Notes: generated by a model from the letters alone, not told the origin. A stretch of DNA of 64,000 bases from an uncultured Anaerolineae bacterium (GCA_937944445.1 CALDYP010000011.1:124001-188000), one strand, 5' to 3'; shown: positions 54,101 to 63,163, numbered from the stretch's first letter. Numbers and translations: made by a program.

Positions 54101-55764
54101 GCGGCTCTGTAGCGCCTCCAGTAGATGAACCCAGCGATGGCCAGCATCGAGCCGGGCATCAAGAACAGGGTGATGAACGCGATCACGTCGAGCTGCTGCC
54201 CCCCGCTGAAGAGCACGGGGGTCGTCATGAAAGCGCGCGGGGCGAACGTCACTTGTTGAGAGAACCCTGTAAGCCAACCGATGCTGTTCATGAACAGCGT
54301 CGCGTTACCGGTCGCGTAGAACTGGCTTTGCGCGCTGGTATAGCCGTTTGTGAGGAACTCGCCATCGCCGACGAGCACGATGCGCGCGCGGGTGGCCGGG
54401 TTTTCGGCGAACGCGACCAGCGAGAGCGGCCCACGCAAGTCTGCATCAGGGTCTGCGATGAACTCGTTGCGCTCGACGATGGCGCGCGTGTCCGTCTCGC
54501 CCCAGCTTTGTTCTGACGAGAAGATCACTGTGCCGTTAGGGACGGGTGGCTGAGGGTTGACCTCAATCGCGCGCGCCATGTGAAACATCGTGGCGGTGGA
54601 TGGGTCGTTGGGTTGGTTAAGGCCAGCCGTCAGCACATTTTCCGTCACCACTTGAGCGCTCACCACGTGGAGCGCGCTGGGGCCGGGGGAGCGCGTGTCC
54701 ACAACCACAGCATCTGTCATGCGCAGGCCGAACGTTTCCCACAGATAGGCGTTGAAGGGACTGCTGGCGTTGAGGAACACATCGCTCGTTGGGAAGAAAT
54801 CGGCGGCGATGAAGAGCGCGCCGCCGCGCTCGACATACTCACGGACGACGGCCAGCTCTGCATCGGTCATCTCGCGCTGAGGGCGAGCGATGATGAGGGC
54901 AGAGGCGTCGCGCGGGATGGTTTGGCCAGCCTGTGCAAGGTCGGAGAGGCGCAGCGCGTCCGTCACAATCCCGTTGGCACGCAAGTTGTTGTTGAGGATC
55001 GACATCCCTTGCTGCGAGTTGCTCAGCGCGTCGAGCGTTTGCAAGCCCTGTTCGAAGTAGACCTTGAAAGAGCCGCCGGCTAGCACCCGTGCGATGGCCT
55101 CCGTCATGCTGCGCTCTTGCGTCGCTTGATTCGACACCGGGGTTACGGTCGATAGGTCAAGTGTGCCGTCGGGGTTCACGAAGCCAACGAACACGTAGTA
55201 GTTAGCTGCGAGCGCTTGAGAGAAGGGGGCAGCGATGCCCGGTTCACGGATCGGGTCGACGTATTGGCGCGTGATGGCCCCGTTGGAGGCCGCTTCATAT
55301 AGCTGCCAATAAGCGTCGTCGATCTCGCGCTGGAGCAAGTCTTGTGGTCGATAGAAGCCGAGGATGCGCAGCGGGCGCGGGCTGCGCTCGACCACGCGCA
55401 GCAGCTCAAGCGTCTGTTCCGTGAGCGTGAAACGACGGTCAATCGTGAGGTCGCTCACGATGACGGCGCGTTGGACGATGATGTAAAACACCGTCACGAT
55501 GGCCACTAGCAGCAGCGTTGTGAAGATGGCAGAAGTGCTGCGTTGAACTTGTCTGCCGGTGAAGAACGCCTTGAACTCTTGCGGCGTCATGGCCGCCCAC
55601 AGCGCCGCGCCCAGCCCGCCGATGATCAGCCCCGCGGCGACGAATTCGTTAAAGCTCAGCGACCAGATGAAGGCCGTCAAGGCCACAACTGCCCCCAACC
55701 CCAGCAGCACACTGCCAAGCTGACCGAGATGGCGGCGAGTGATGACAATCGATCGTGCTTGCAT
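54097..55764 (-). CDS. GldG-like ABC exporter auxiliary protein
   Basis: This 555-residue protein has two or three N-terminal TM segments (LLGLGAVVALTAFIW, VAAGLIIGGLGAALWAA, IFTTLLLVAIVTVFYIIVQ), a large extracytoplasmic domain of the GldG/ABC-type-uncharacterised family (RRFTLTEQTLELLRVVERSPRPLRILGFY; YFEQGLQTLDALSN; VREYVERGGALFIAADFFPT) and a final TM with a basic tail. The start is the ATG at 55764, overlapping the permease stop as TGATG with GGAGG 8 nt upstream; a GTG at 55773 would place that SD inside the gene. It is the middle member of a four-gene exporter operon. Confidence 0.85.
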   Translation of the reverse strand: MQARSIVITRRHLGQLGSVLLGLGAVVALTAFIWSLSFNEFVAAGLIIGGLGAALWAAMTPQEFKAFFTGRQVQRSTSAIFTTLLLVAIVTVFYIIVQRAVIVSDLTIDRRFTLTEQTLELLRVVERSPRPLRILGFYRPQDLLQREIDDAYWQLYEAASNGAITRQYVDPIREPGIAAPFSQALAANYYVFVGFVNPDGTLDLSTVTPVSNQATQERSMTEAIARVLAGGSFKVYFEQGLQTLDALSNSQQGMSILNNNLRANGIVTDALRLSDLAQAGQTIPRDASALIIARPQREMTDAELAVVREYVERGGALFIAADFFPTSDVFLNASSPFNAYLWETFGLRMTDAVVVDTRSPGPSALHVVSAQVVTENVLTAGLNQPNDPSTATMFHMARAIEVNPQPPVPNGTVIFSSEQSWGETDTRAIVERNEFIADPDADLRGPLSLVAFAENPATRARIVLVGDGEFLTNGYTSAQSQFYATGNATLFMNSIGWLTGFSQQVTFAPRAFMTTPVLFSGGQQLDVIAFITLFLMPGSMLAIAGFIYWRRYRAA

Positions 55765-56489
55765 CAGCGCCACCTCCGCGATTCAACCAAGCGAATCGAG
55801 ACAAACAGCATGACCACGATCAAGCCGGCGTAGTACACGATGTCCTCCGCGCGGATGACCCCTTGAGCAAACGTCGGGATGAAGTGCCCTTGCAGCGTCA
55901 GTTGGAAGATGATCAACCCTAGATCGATGTTCGCCACGATTTGACCGATGCGATCTGCGAAGTAGAGGATAAGCAGCGCGATCATGCCGAGAAAGGCCGC
56001 GAGCACTTGGCTCTCAGTCAGCGCGCTGAACACCAAGCCGACGGCCAACGTCGCCCCGCCATACAGCCAGATGCCGATGTAAGCTCCCAGCGTGTGCGAC
56101 ATATCAGGAAAGGCGATGTTGACGAGGATGATCTGATAGACCAGCGTAAGCGCCAGCAAAAAGGTGTAGTACACCCAAGCAGCCAGATACTTGCCGATGA
56201 CGATGCTCGCGTCGCTGACGGGCGCGGTGAGCAGCAGTTCCAGCGTGCCCTCGCGGTTTTCCTCGGCCAGCAGGCGCATCGTCAGCAGGGGGGCGATGAA
56301 GATAAGAAGCTGTGTAAGGACGCGCGGGATGAGCGCTGGATCCACCGGGCGGACGGTGATCGCAAACGCCAAATCCTGATTGAACGTGATCGCCGTGAAC
56401 ACGAGGAAGGCCGCCGCAATCAGGTAGGCCACTGGAGAGGTGAAGTATGCGGCTAGCTCGCGCCGAAAGATGATGGGTGTCCCAGTCAT
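55764..56489 (-). CDS. ABC-2 type permease (GldF-like)
   Basis: This 241-residue membrane component has six hydrophobic segments. It begins with the cytosolic IIFRRELAAYFTSPVAYLIAAAFL typical of GldF/NosY-type permeases and contains the LLAEENREGTLELLLTAPVSDASIVIGKYLAAW coupling region that contacts the ATPase. It overlaps the ATPase stop by 4 nt (ATGA) and its own stop overlaps the GldG-like start. Confidence 0.9.
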   Translation of the reverse strand: MTGTPIIFRRELAAYFTSPVAYLIAAAFLVFTAITFNQDLAFAITVRPVDPALIPRVLTQLLIFIAPLLTMRLLAEENREGTLELLLTAPVSDASIVIGKYLAAWVYYTFLLALTLVYQIILVNIAFPDMSHTLGAYIGIWLYGGATLAVGLVFSALTESQVLAAFLGMIALLILYFADRIGQIVANIDLGLIIFQLTLQGHFIPTFAQGVIRAEDIVYYAGLIVVMLFVSIRLVESRRWR

Positions 56490-57406
56490 GGTTGTTTCGT
56501 CTCCGTCAGCGTCAGGAAGACATCTTCAAGGCTGGCGTCCACGGCGCGCATCTCAACAATGGTGAACCCTTCTTGAGTAATCAGTCGCGACAAGGTGGGG
56601 CGTAAGTCAACATCTGACTTGGTCGTGATGAGGAAGCCGTCGTCCATCGCGCGCACGTGAACGACATCGGGGATCTTCCTCAAGAAGGCGCTGATGCGCG
56701 CGTCACTGCCGCCCTCCACCACCACAAAAACTTGCTGACGCCCTGCAAGCTGGCGACTGAGCGTCTCTGGCGTCCCTTCGCCAACGATTTGACCGTGGTT
56801 GATGATGATGACGCGGTCGCAGACCTGTTCAACCTCGCTCAGGATGTGACTGCTGAACAACACGGCGTGCCCCTCGCGCAGGCTGCGCACGGCGTCGCGC
56901 ACCTCGATCACTTGGCGCGGGTCAATGCCGATGGTGGGTTCATCGAGGATGATCACCGGCGGCTGATGTACGAGCGCCTGCGCGAGGCCGAGGCGCTGGC
57001 GCAGCCCTTTCGACAAGAAGCGAACGAGCTGCTTGCGGCGGTCGAGCAGTTGAAACTGTTCGAGCACCGCATGGACGCGAGCGCGCACGTCGCGTACGCC
57101 GCGCAGCTTCGCCCAAAAGGTAACGTAACCTTCGACAGTCATATCTGGGTAGACCGGCACACGCTCTGGCATGTACCCGACGCGCTGACGCACGCTCATC
57201 GAATCCTCCACCACGTCAAAGCCGCAGATCTGGATTGTGCCTTCGGTGGGCGGCATAAAACCGGTGAGCATGCGCATAGTGGTCGTCTTGCCGGCTCCGT
57301 TCGGCCCCAGAAGGCCGACAATTTCGCCGGGTTCAACGCGAAAATTGATGCCCTTGACTGCGGTCATGTTCCCATAGCGTTTGACAAGGTTCTCAACTTC
57401 AATCAT
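56486..57406 (-). CDS. ABC transporter ATP-binding protein (GldA-like)
   Basis: This 306-residue ATPase has Walker A GLLGPNGAGKTTTMRML, a Q-loop VGYMPERVPVYPDMTVEGYV, signature FLSKGLRQRLGLAQAL, Walker B VIILDEPTIGIDPRQ and H-loop LFSSHILSEVEQV. The C-terminal ~85 residues are the extension common in drug/gliding-type exporters. It is the first gene of the minus-strand operon. No SD precedes the ATG, so translation may be leaderless or use a weak site. The transported substrate is unknown. Confidence 0.93.
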   Translation of the reverse strand: MIEVENLVKRYGNMTAVKGINFRVEPGEIVGLLGPNGAGKTTTMRMLTGFMPPTEGTIQICGFDVVEDSMSVRQRVGYMPERVPVYPDMTVEGYVTFWAKLRGVRDVRARVHAVLEQFQLLDRRKQLVRFLSKGLRQRLGLAQALVHQPPVIILDEPTIGIDPRQVIEVRDAVRSLREGHAVLFSSHILSEVEQVCDRVIIINHGQIVGEGTPETLSRQLAGRQQVFVVVEGGSDARISAFLRKIPDVVHVRAMDDGFLITTKSDVDLRPTLSRLITQEGFTIVEMRAVDASLEDVFLTLTETKQP

Positions 57407-57543
57407 GAAAGGCTAGCTCGTAGGATGCTCATGGCTTGGTCACAGTGTGCGCTGAGTTTGTAATGCGGCGCTAACGCAAATCTAATCCTAGCGGTGAAGA
57501 CCCAGAGACGCCAGAAGCCTTAACAATTGTCAACATTTTCTTG

Positions 57544-57558
57544 TGTGCAACTTGCACA
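57544..57558. promoter_or_regulatory. Palindromic operator-like site in the ABC/arg divergent region
   Basis: TGTGCAA and TTGCACA form a perfect inverted repeat around a single C. It lies 38 nt upstream of the arg -35 and about 138 nt upstream of the ABC ATPase start. It has the size and symmetry of a dimeric regulator site; the regulator is unknown. Confidence 0.35.
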
Positions 57559-57595
57559 ATGAAATAACAAAACTGCCTAATTTTACGTTGGAAGT

Positions 57596-57624
57596 TTGAC
57601 GAATGAAAGCGGATCGCATACACT
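57596..57624 (+). promoter_or_regulatory. Promoter of the arg-car operon
   Basis: TTGACG (57596-57601, 5/6) and TACACT (57619-57624, 4/6) are spaced by exactly 17 nt. Transcription should start near 57631, giving a leader of about 190 nt before argC that holds the leader peptide and terminator. Confidence 0.65.
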
Positions 57625-57653
57625 ATCACAGCGTAGATCAAGGATGTGATCTG

Positions 57654-57704
57654 ATGCGTATGCCGGTACTAATTTGTATGGTGAGCCGCCGCCGCCCCCG
57701 TTAG
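57654..57704 (+). CDS. Arginine leader peptide (16 aa) of the arg operon
   Basis: ATG at 57654 is preceded by AAGGATGTGAT (AAGGA about 9 nt upstream). The peptide reads MRMPVLICMVSRRRPR and stops at TAG 57702-57704. Five of 16 residues are Arg, four of them in the last five codons (CGC CGC CGC CCC CGT). It sits between a promoter and a terminator directly ahead of arginine synthesis genes. Low charged tRNA-Arg would stall the ribosome on the CGC run. Two further in-frame ATGs (57660, 57678) keep the Arg run. It is known as a principle from trp/his/leu leaders; the arginine case here is inference from sequence. Confidence 0.8.
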   Translation: MRMPVLICMVSRRRPR

Positions 57705-57706
57705 AC

Positions 57707-57778
57707 CATGAGGTTCTATGGGAGGTGTCGTTGATGGTTGATGCGACATTCGGACGATGACAAAGCCCTGACCTCATG
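57707..57778 (+). promoter_or_regulatory. Antiterminator pairing in the arg leader
   Basis: CATGAGGT (57707-57714), just after the leader stop, is exactly complementary to ACCTCATG (57771-57778). The latter covers the upstream arm and loop of the terminator, so the two folds exclude each other. A competing pairing of CCGCCC (57692-57697, in the Arg codons) with GGGAGG (57720-57725) is also possible. A ribosome at the stop codon would cover 57707-57714 and favour termination; one stalled at the first CGC codons would leave it free. Confidence 0.7.
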
Positions 57779-57802
57779 ACTGTGACGAGGCGGGGCTTTT
57801 TT
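57762..57802 (+). terminator. Intrinsic terminator of the arg leader (attenuator)
   Basis: AAAGCCC (57762-57768) pairs with GGGCTTT (57793-57799) and CCTC (57772-57775) with GAGG (57787-57790), followed by more T residues. It ends 20 nt before the argC ATG. No other gene precedes it on this strand, so it can only act on the leader transcript. Confidence 0.85.
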
Positions 57803-57821
57803 ATGAAGAGGAGCGAGCAGG

Positions 57822-58823
57822 ATGAGCGGTGTGCTGCGGGTGGGGGTGTTTGGCGCGTCGGGCTACACAGGGTTAGATTTGATCGAGCTGCTGGCCAAGC
57901 ATGAAGCGGTGCGCGTGGTGTTTGCAACGTCCAACACCTACGCCAATCAGAACGTGCCGGGGACAGACCTGCATTACATCCCTAGTGAGCAAGCCGACCT
58001 CAGCAGCGTAGACGCAGTGTTCTTGGCGCTGCCGCACAAGACATCTGCCCAGTTTGCGCGGCGCGCAGTGGATGCGGGCGTCAAAGTGATTGACCTCTCC
58101 GCGGATTTGCGCATCGACGATCCAGAGGTGTATGCGGCATGGTATGGCCCACACCCGCACCCTGAACTGCTGCCAGTGCCCTACGGCCTACCAGAGATAC
58201 ACCGTGACCGCTTGCGAGATGCGCCCATTGTGGCCGCGCCCGGCTGCTATGCGACGGCTACGCTGCTGGGTCTCTATCCGCTGCTGCAATCCAACGGCTT
58301 GGAGCTGACCGCCCCGATCATCGTAGACGCCAAGAGCGGCGTGAGCGGCGCAGGGCGCAGCCCGAGCGAGCGCACGCACTTCGTGGAGGTGTACGGCAAC
58401 CTCGCGCCCTATAATACTGGGCGCGCACACCGCCACATCGCCGAGATCGAACAGGAGATCAACCGCTTCGGCGCGTATGGCAGCCCGCTCATCTTCACGC
58501 CGCATCTGCTGCCAGTGGATCGAGGTTTGATGGCCAGCTTGTACGTCACGCCGAGCTACAATATGGCGGCTGATCGTGTTCACAACTTGTACAGCAACGT
58601 CTATGCCGATGAGCCGCTGGTGCACGTGCTGCCGCCCGGCGAGAACGCCACGCTGCGTCACGCTGTCCGCACGAATCTGTGCGTGATCAGCGTGCAGCCC
58701 GTCACCGATCAAGTGGTGTACATCACCAGCGTGATCGACAACCTGCGCAAAGGGGCGTCGTCACAGGCAGTGCAGTGCTTCAACTTGATGATGGGGCTGC
58801 CTGAAACGATGGGGTTGATCTGA
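57822..58823 (+). CDS. argC: N-acetyl-gamma-glutamyl-phosphate reductase
   Basis: This 333-residue NADPH-dependent enzyme reduces N-acetylglutamyl-phosphate to the semialdehyde. It has the N-terminal VGVFGASGYTGLDLIELL, catalytic Cys in VAAPGCYATATLLGLYPLL near residue 142, KSGVSGAGRSPSERTHF, and the His in TPHLLPVDRGLMASLYV. GAGGAGCGAGCAGG precedes the ATG. It is the first structural gene after the attenuator; its stop overlaps argB as TGATG. Confidence 0.96.
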   Translation: MSGVLRVGVFGASGYTGLDLIELLAKHEAVRVVFATSNTYANQNVPGTDLHYIPSEQADLSSVDAVFLALPHKTSAQFARRAVDAGVKVIDLSADLRIDDPEVYAAWYGPHPHPELLPVPYGLPEIHRDRLRDAPIVAAPGCYATATLLGLYPLLQSNGLELTAPIIVDAKSGVSGAGRSPSERTHFVEVYGNLAPYNTGRAHRHIAEIEQEINRFGAYGSPLIFTPHLLPVDRGLMASLYVTPSYNMAADRVHNLYSNVYADEPLVHVLPPGENATLRHAVRTNLCVISVQPVTDQVVYITSVIDNLRKGASSQAVQCFNLMMGLPETMGLI

Positions 58824-59578
58824 TGCGGCCAGTGGTAATCAAGATCAGCGGCCATGAGCTGAACGACGACGATTTCTTGCAGGCCTTCGCGCAGGTCGTC
58901 AAAGCGCAGCCTGAGCCGGTGGTCGTCGTCCACGGCGGCGGACGGGACATCACAACCTATCAGGAACGACTCGGTATCGTACCGCGCTTCGTGCAAGGGC
59001 TGCGTGTGACGGACGCTGAATCGCTGGCGATTGCGGAGATGGTGTTGTGCGGGCTTGTCAACAAGCGGCTGGTGCGGTGCTTGCTAAACGTGGGGCTGGA
59101 CGCGCTCGGCGTGAGCGGGGTGGATCGTGGGCTGGTGCGCGCGCGCAAGCTCATCGCCGATGAGGACATGCTCTTTACTGGAGAGGTAGAGGCAGTCCAC
59201 GTGCAGCCGCTGTTGGAGTGGCTGATGCAGGGAGTCACGCCGGTGATCGCCCCAATCTGTCTGGGCTGTAACAGCAGCTTGAACGTGAACGCGGACGCGG
59301 TGGCGGCGGCGGTGGCGCGCGCGATTGGCGCACAGCGATTGGTCTACTTGACCAACGTCGAGGGCGTGCTGGACGACGAACGACGATGCGTGCCGCGCTT
59401 GACGACGCATCAGGCGCAGGCGTGGATGGCGAGCGGCGTCATTTCTGGTGGGATGATCCCTAAGGTGACGACGGCGCTAGCCTGCGCTGAACAGGGCGTC
59501 GCGGCGGTCATCACGAATCTGCAGGGCTTACAAACGCACGGTGGCACAGTGATTGAGCGAGAGAAGAGCGATGGTTGA
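58823..59578 (+). CDS. argB: Acetylglutamate kinase
   Basis: This 251-residue amino acid kinase phosphorylates N-acetylglutamate. It has VVIKISGHELND, VVVVHGGGRDITTYQERLG, RFVQGLRVTD, ICLGCNSSLNVNADAVAAAVARA, RLVYLTNVEGVLDD and GGMIPKVTTALACAEQGV. It lacks the N-terminal helix typical of arginine-inhibited hexameric forms, so direct arginine feedback on this enzyme is less likely. That is an inference and would fit control at the leader. Confidence 0.93.
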   Translation: MRPVVIKISGHELNDDDFLQAFAQVVKAQPEPVVVVHGGGRDITTYQERLGIVPRFVQGLRVTDAESLAIAEMVLCGLVNKRLVRCLLNVGLDALGVSGVDRGLVRARKLIADEDMLFTGEVEAVHVQPLLEWLMQGVTPVIAPICLGCNSSLNVNADAVAAAVARAIGAQRLVYLTNVEGVLDDERRCVPRLTTHQAQAWMASGVISGGMIPKVTTALACAEQGVAAVITNLQGLQTHGGTVIEREKSDG

Positions 59579-60773
59579 GACAACGGTTCCACGGACATTG
59601 ATTGAACAAGAACACCAATACCTTGTGCAGACGTATGGGCGGCCTGATTTTGTGCTGGTGCGCGGGGAGGGCATGACGCTCTACGACGACGCCGGGCGCG
59701 CCTATGCGGATTGGGTGGCCGGGATTGCCGTCAACGCGCTGGGCTACAACGATGCAGGCGTCCAAGCCGAGATCCAAGCGGGGCTGCAAAATGGCCTGAT
59801 TCATCTGAGCAACCTCTACCACAACGCGCCGATGATCGAGCTGGCGCGGGTGCTGGTGGAAAAATCGTTTGCAGATCGCGTATTCTTTGCCAACAGCGGC
59901 ACAGAGGCCAACGAGGGCGCGCTGAAGTTTGCGCGGCGAGTGGCTTACAACGCGGGTAAGCCCGACAAGATCGAGTTCATCACCTTCGATCACGGGTTCC
60001 ACGGGCGCAGCATGGGGTCGTTGAGCATGACGCCCAAAGAGAAGTATCAGAAGCCGTTCAAGCCGCTGTTGCCCGGCGTGCAGGTGGCGGAGTTTAACAA
60101 CATCGAGAGCGTGCGCGCGCTCATCAGCGACAAGACCTGCGCGGTGATGATTGAGCCGATTCAGGGTGAGGGGGGGATTCACGAGGCATCGGCGGAGTTT
60201 TTGAGAGAGCTGCGCACCTTGTGCGACGAACACAACACGGTGCTGATCTTCGACGAAGTGCAGTGCGGCGTTGGGCGGACGGGGGCGCTGTGGGCGCACG
60301 AAGCGAGCGGCGTGACGCCCGACATCATGACGGTGGCGAAGCCGCTAGCGGCTGGCCTGCCGATTGGCGCGATCTTGGTCACGCAGCGCATCGCGGACAA
60401 CATCAGCGCGGGCGATCACGGCAGCACGTTCGCAGGCGGCCCGCTCATCACGCGCGTGGCTAAGTACGTTGTGGAGCGCATCAGCGAGCCGGCGTTCCTT
60501 GCCCACGTGCGTGAGGTGGGCGAGTACCTTCAAGAACGGCTGAGCGAGATCAACAGCCCGTTGATCACGGACATTCGCGGGCGCGGCCTGATGGTAGGCG
60601 TCGAGATGAGCATGGACGTGTCGCCGGTGGTCAAGCTGGGGTATGAGCACGGGCTGCTGCTGGTCAACGCTGGGCCGAACGTCATTCGCCTTGTGCCGCC
60701 CTTGATTGCCACGAAAAGTGACGTAGATCACTTAGTGGCCAAGCTCACGATCATCTTGGAGTCGCTTTCATGA
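59571..60773 (+). CDS. argD: Acetylornithine aminotransferase
   Basis: This 400-residue class III PLP enzyme has FANSGTEANEGALKFARR (PLP phosphate loop), TFDHGFHGRSMGSLSMT, the acidic VLIFDEVQCGVGRTG and the PLP lysine in MTVAKPLAAGLPIGA. The ATG at 59571 is used; it overlaps argB by 8 nt, with a modest SD (GAGAAG). A longer frame from 59553 has no advantage. Its stop overlaps argJ as ATGA. Confidence 0.93.
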   Translation: MVETTVPRTLIEQEHQYLVQTYGRPDFVLVRGEGMTLYDDAGRAYADWVAGIAVNALGYNDAGVQAEIQAGLQNGLIHLSNLYHNAPMIELARVLVEKSFADRVFFANSGTEANEGALKFARRVAYNAGKPDKIEFITFDHGFHGRSMGSLSMTPKEKYQKPFKPLLPGVQVAEFNNIESVRALISDKTCAVMIEPIQGEGGIHEASAEFLRELRTLCDEHNTVLIFDEVQCGVGRTGALWAHEASGVTPDIMTVAKPLAAGLPIGAILVTQRIADNISAGDHGSTFAGGPLITRVAKYVVERISEPAFLAHVREVGEYLQERLSEINSPLITDIRGRGLMVGVEMSMDVSPVVKLGYEHGLLLVNAGPNVIRLVPPLIATKSDVDHLVAKLTIILESLS

Positions 60774-62002
60774 AGCAAACGGCTGATTTGAAGCCTCAGC
60801 GCGTGCGCGGGTTCACGGTGGCCGGCGTCCACGCGGGGATGAAGAAAAACGGCGCGCTGGACTTTGCGTTAATCGTCGCCGACCGCGATTGTGTCGCTGC
60901 GGGGGTCTTCACGAAGAACCAGAGCAAAGCTGCGCCCGTCTTGGTCAGCCAAGAGCACCTCGCGGCGCGCGCGACGAGCATCCGCGCGGTAGCGATCAAC
61001 ACGACGAGCGCCAACGCGATGACGGGCCGCGTAGGCGTTGAAAACGCACGGATTACGGCACGTATGGTGGCCGCCAAGTTGGGTGTTCAGCCGGAGCAGG
61101 TGCTGGTGATGTCGACCGGCGTCATCGGGACGCACCTGCCGATGCCCAAGATCGAGCAGGGGATCGAGTTGGCTTTTGCTCAGTTGGGCGCGGATTGGGA
61201 GTCCGCCGCGCGTGGGATCATGACCACAGACACGCGCCCCAAGATGGCCAGTTTGCGCGTCTTGAGCGCTGACGGCGAGTACACGATCACCGGCATCAGC
61301 AAAGGGGCGGGTATGATCGCGCCCAACATGGCTACGATGTTGGGGGTGATCGTCACGGACGCCGAGTTGAGCCGCGAACACGCGATGATTGCGCTGCGCT
61401 TTGCCACCGACCGCAGCTTCAACCGCATCGTCGTTGACGGCGACACCAGCACCAACGACGCCGTGTTCCTGCTAGCGAGCGGGGCGAGCGGGGTGCACCT
61501 GCGGACGACGGCGGACATGCATCAGTTCAATGAAGCGCTGCTGATCGTGGCACAGTCGCTGGCGCAGCAGATCGTGCGCGACGGCGAGGGAGCGACCAAG
61601 TTCATCACGTTGGAGGTGGTGGGGGCGCGTTCAGACGCTGAGGCGCACGCCATCGGCCACACGATTGCCGCATCACCGTTGGTCAAGACGGCTTTCTACG
61701 GCGGGGATGCCAACTGGGGGCGGATCGTTGCAGCGGCGGGGCGCGCCCCGGCGCTGTTCAACCCGGATACGGCGCGTTTGCTCATCGGGCGCGGGGAGGC
61801 TCTGACGGATGACGCGCCCGGCCTGCTGCTGTTTGAGAACGGCCTGCCAACTCGTTACAGCGAAGCGGAGGCCAGCGCGATCTTCCGCGAGGCGGACATC
61901 ATCGTGCGGCTGGAGCTGGGCTTGGGGAACGGCGCGGCCACCGTCTGGACGTGCGACCTCAGCCATGAGTACGTGTCAATCAACGGGGATTACCGGTCGT
62001 AG
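60770..62002 (+). CDS. argJ: Bifunctional ornithine acetyltransferase/N-acetylglutamate synthase
   Basis: This 410-residue enzyme recycles the acetyl group from acetylornithine to glutamate. It has FTVAGVHAGMKKNGALDFALI, the autocleavage region KGAGMIAPNMATMLGVIVTD (cleavage before Thr), VDGDTSTNDAVFLLASG and the C-terminal CDLSHEYVSINGDYRS. Its presence means the cyclic arginine pathway, so argA and argE are not required. Confidence 0.96.
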   Translation: MKQTADLKPQRVRGFTVAGVHAGMKKNGALDFALIVADRDCVAAGVFTKNQSKAAPVLVSQEHLAARATSIRAVAINTTSANAMTGRVGVENARITARMVAAKLGVQPEQVLVMSTGVIGTHLPMPKIEQGIELAFAQLGADWESAARGIMTTDTRPKMASLRVLSADGEYTITGISKGAGMIAPNMATMLGVIVTDAELSREHAMIALRFATDRSFNRIVVDGDTSTNDAVFLLASGASGVHLRTTADMHQFNEALLIVAQSLAQQIVRDGEGATKFITLEVVGARSDAEAHAIGHTIAASPLVKTAFYGGDANWGRIVAAAGRAPALFNPDTARLLIGRGEALTDDAPGLLLFENGLPTRYSEAEASAIFREADIIVRLELGLGNGAATVWTCDLSHEYVSINGDYRS

Positions 62003-62005
62003 GAG

Positions 62006-63163
62006 ATGACGATGCAGAAGAAGGGCGTTCTGGCGCTGGAAGATGGGTCGGTGTTCAGCGGGCTGGGCTTTGGCGTAGAGGGGGTCAAAGCTGGTGAACT
62101 TGTCTTCAACACCTCTATGACTGGTTATCAGGAGATTTTGACCGACCCATCCTATTACGAGCAGATCGTGACGATGACCGTGCCCCACGTGGGCAACACC
62201 GGCATCAACCTTGAAGATGTCGAGTCGTCGCGGGTGTGGGTGAGCGGCTTTGTGGTGCGGGCGCTCAGCCCGGTCATCAGCAGTTGGCGCAACAAGGGCA
62301 GTCTTGACGCCTATTTGCGCGAACAAGGCGTCATCGGCCTGACCGAGATGCCGACGCGCGCCATCGTGCGCCACATCCGTGAGAAGGGGGCGATGCGCGC
62401 GGTGGTCGCGCACGGTGAGGCTGCCCATGACACGGCAGCGCTCGTTGAGATGGCGCGCACGAGCCTTGACATGAGCGGGGCAAACCTCGTCGACGCGGTC
62501 ACGACAGCGGAGCCATACAACTGGGTGGAGCCGAGCAACTCCCAATGGTATGGCGCTCATGCGATTGCCGACAGCCGCCCGCTGATCGTCGCGTATGACT
62601 ACGGCATCAAGCACAACATCTTGCGCATGATGGCGGATCGCGGCCTGCGGGTGACGGTCGTCCCGGCGCAGACGCCGCACCGCGAGGTGTTGGCGATGAA
62701 CCCGGCGGGGGTCTTCTTGAGCAACGGGCCGGGCGACCCGGCGGCTGTCACTTACGCGGTTGACAACATTCGCGGGCTGCTGGGACAAGTGCCGATCTTT
62801 GGCATTTGTTTGGGGCATCAACTGCTTGCGCTGGCTTTGGGGGGCAAGACGGAGAAGATGCGCTTTGGGCATCGGGGCGGCAACCAACCGGTAAAAAACC
62901 TGCTGACTGGCGTCGTGGAGATCAGCGCGCACAATCATGGGTTTGCCGTCACGCCTGACAGCGACTTGCGGGGTGGGGAAGTGACCCACATCAACTTGAA
63001 TGACAACACGATTGAAGGGCTGCGCCACGTTGAACTGAAGGCCTTCAGCGTCCAATATCACCCAGAAGCATCGCCCGGCCCGCACGACTCGCTTTACTTG
63101 TTTGACGAGTTTGTGAAAGCCGTGGAGCAGAACGCAGCAGAGCAAGGAGCGATGAATGCCTAA
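62006..63163 (+). CDS. carA: Carbamoyl-phosphate synthase small (glutaminase) subunit
   Basis: This 385-residue subunit has the N-terminal [17 protein letters not shown] and [25 protein letters not shown], and a class I amidotransferase domain with nucleophile Cys in [16 protein letters not shown] and His-x-Glu in [14 protein letters not shown]. It supplies ammonia from glutamine to CarB. AGGAGATGACG overlaps the start, 3 nt after argJ, placing carAB under the arg leader. Confidence 0.96.
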   Translation: MTMQKKGVLALEDGSVFSGLGFGVEGVKAGELVFNTSMTGYQEILTDPSYYEQIVTMTVPHVGNTGINLEDVESSRVWVSGFVVRALSPVISSWRNKGSLDAYLREQGVIGLTEMPTRAIVRHIREKGAMRAVVAHGEAAHDTAALVEMARTSLDMSGANLVDAVTTAEPYNWVEPSNSQWYGAHAIADSRPLIVAYDYGIKHNILRMMADRGLRVTVVPAQTPHREVLAMNPAGVFLSNGPGDPAAVTYAVDNIRGLLGQVPIFGICLGHQLLALALGGKTEKMRFGHRGGNQPVKNLLTGVVEISAHNHGFAVTPDSDLRGGEVTHINLNDNTIEGLRHVELKAFSVQYHPEASPGPHDSLYLFDEFVKAVEQNAAEQGAMNA

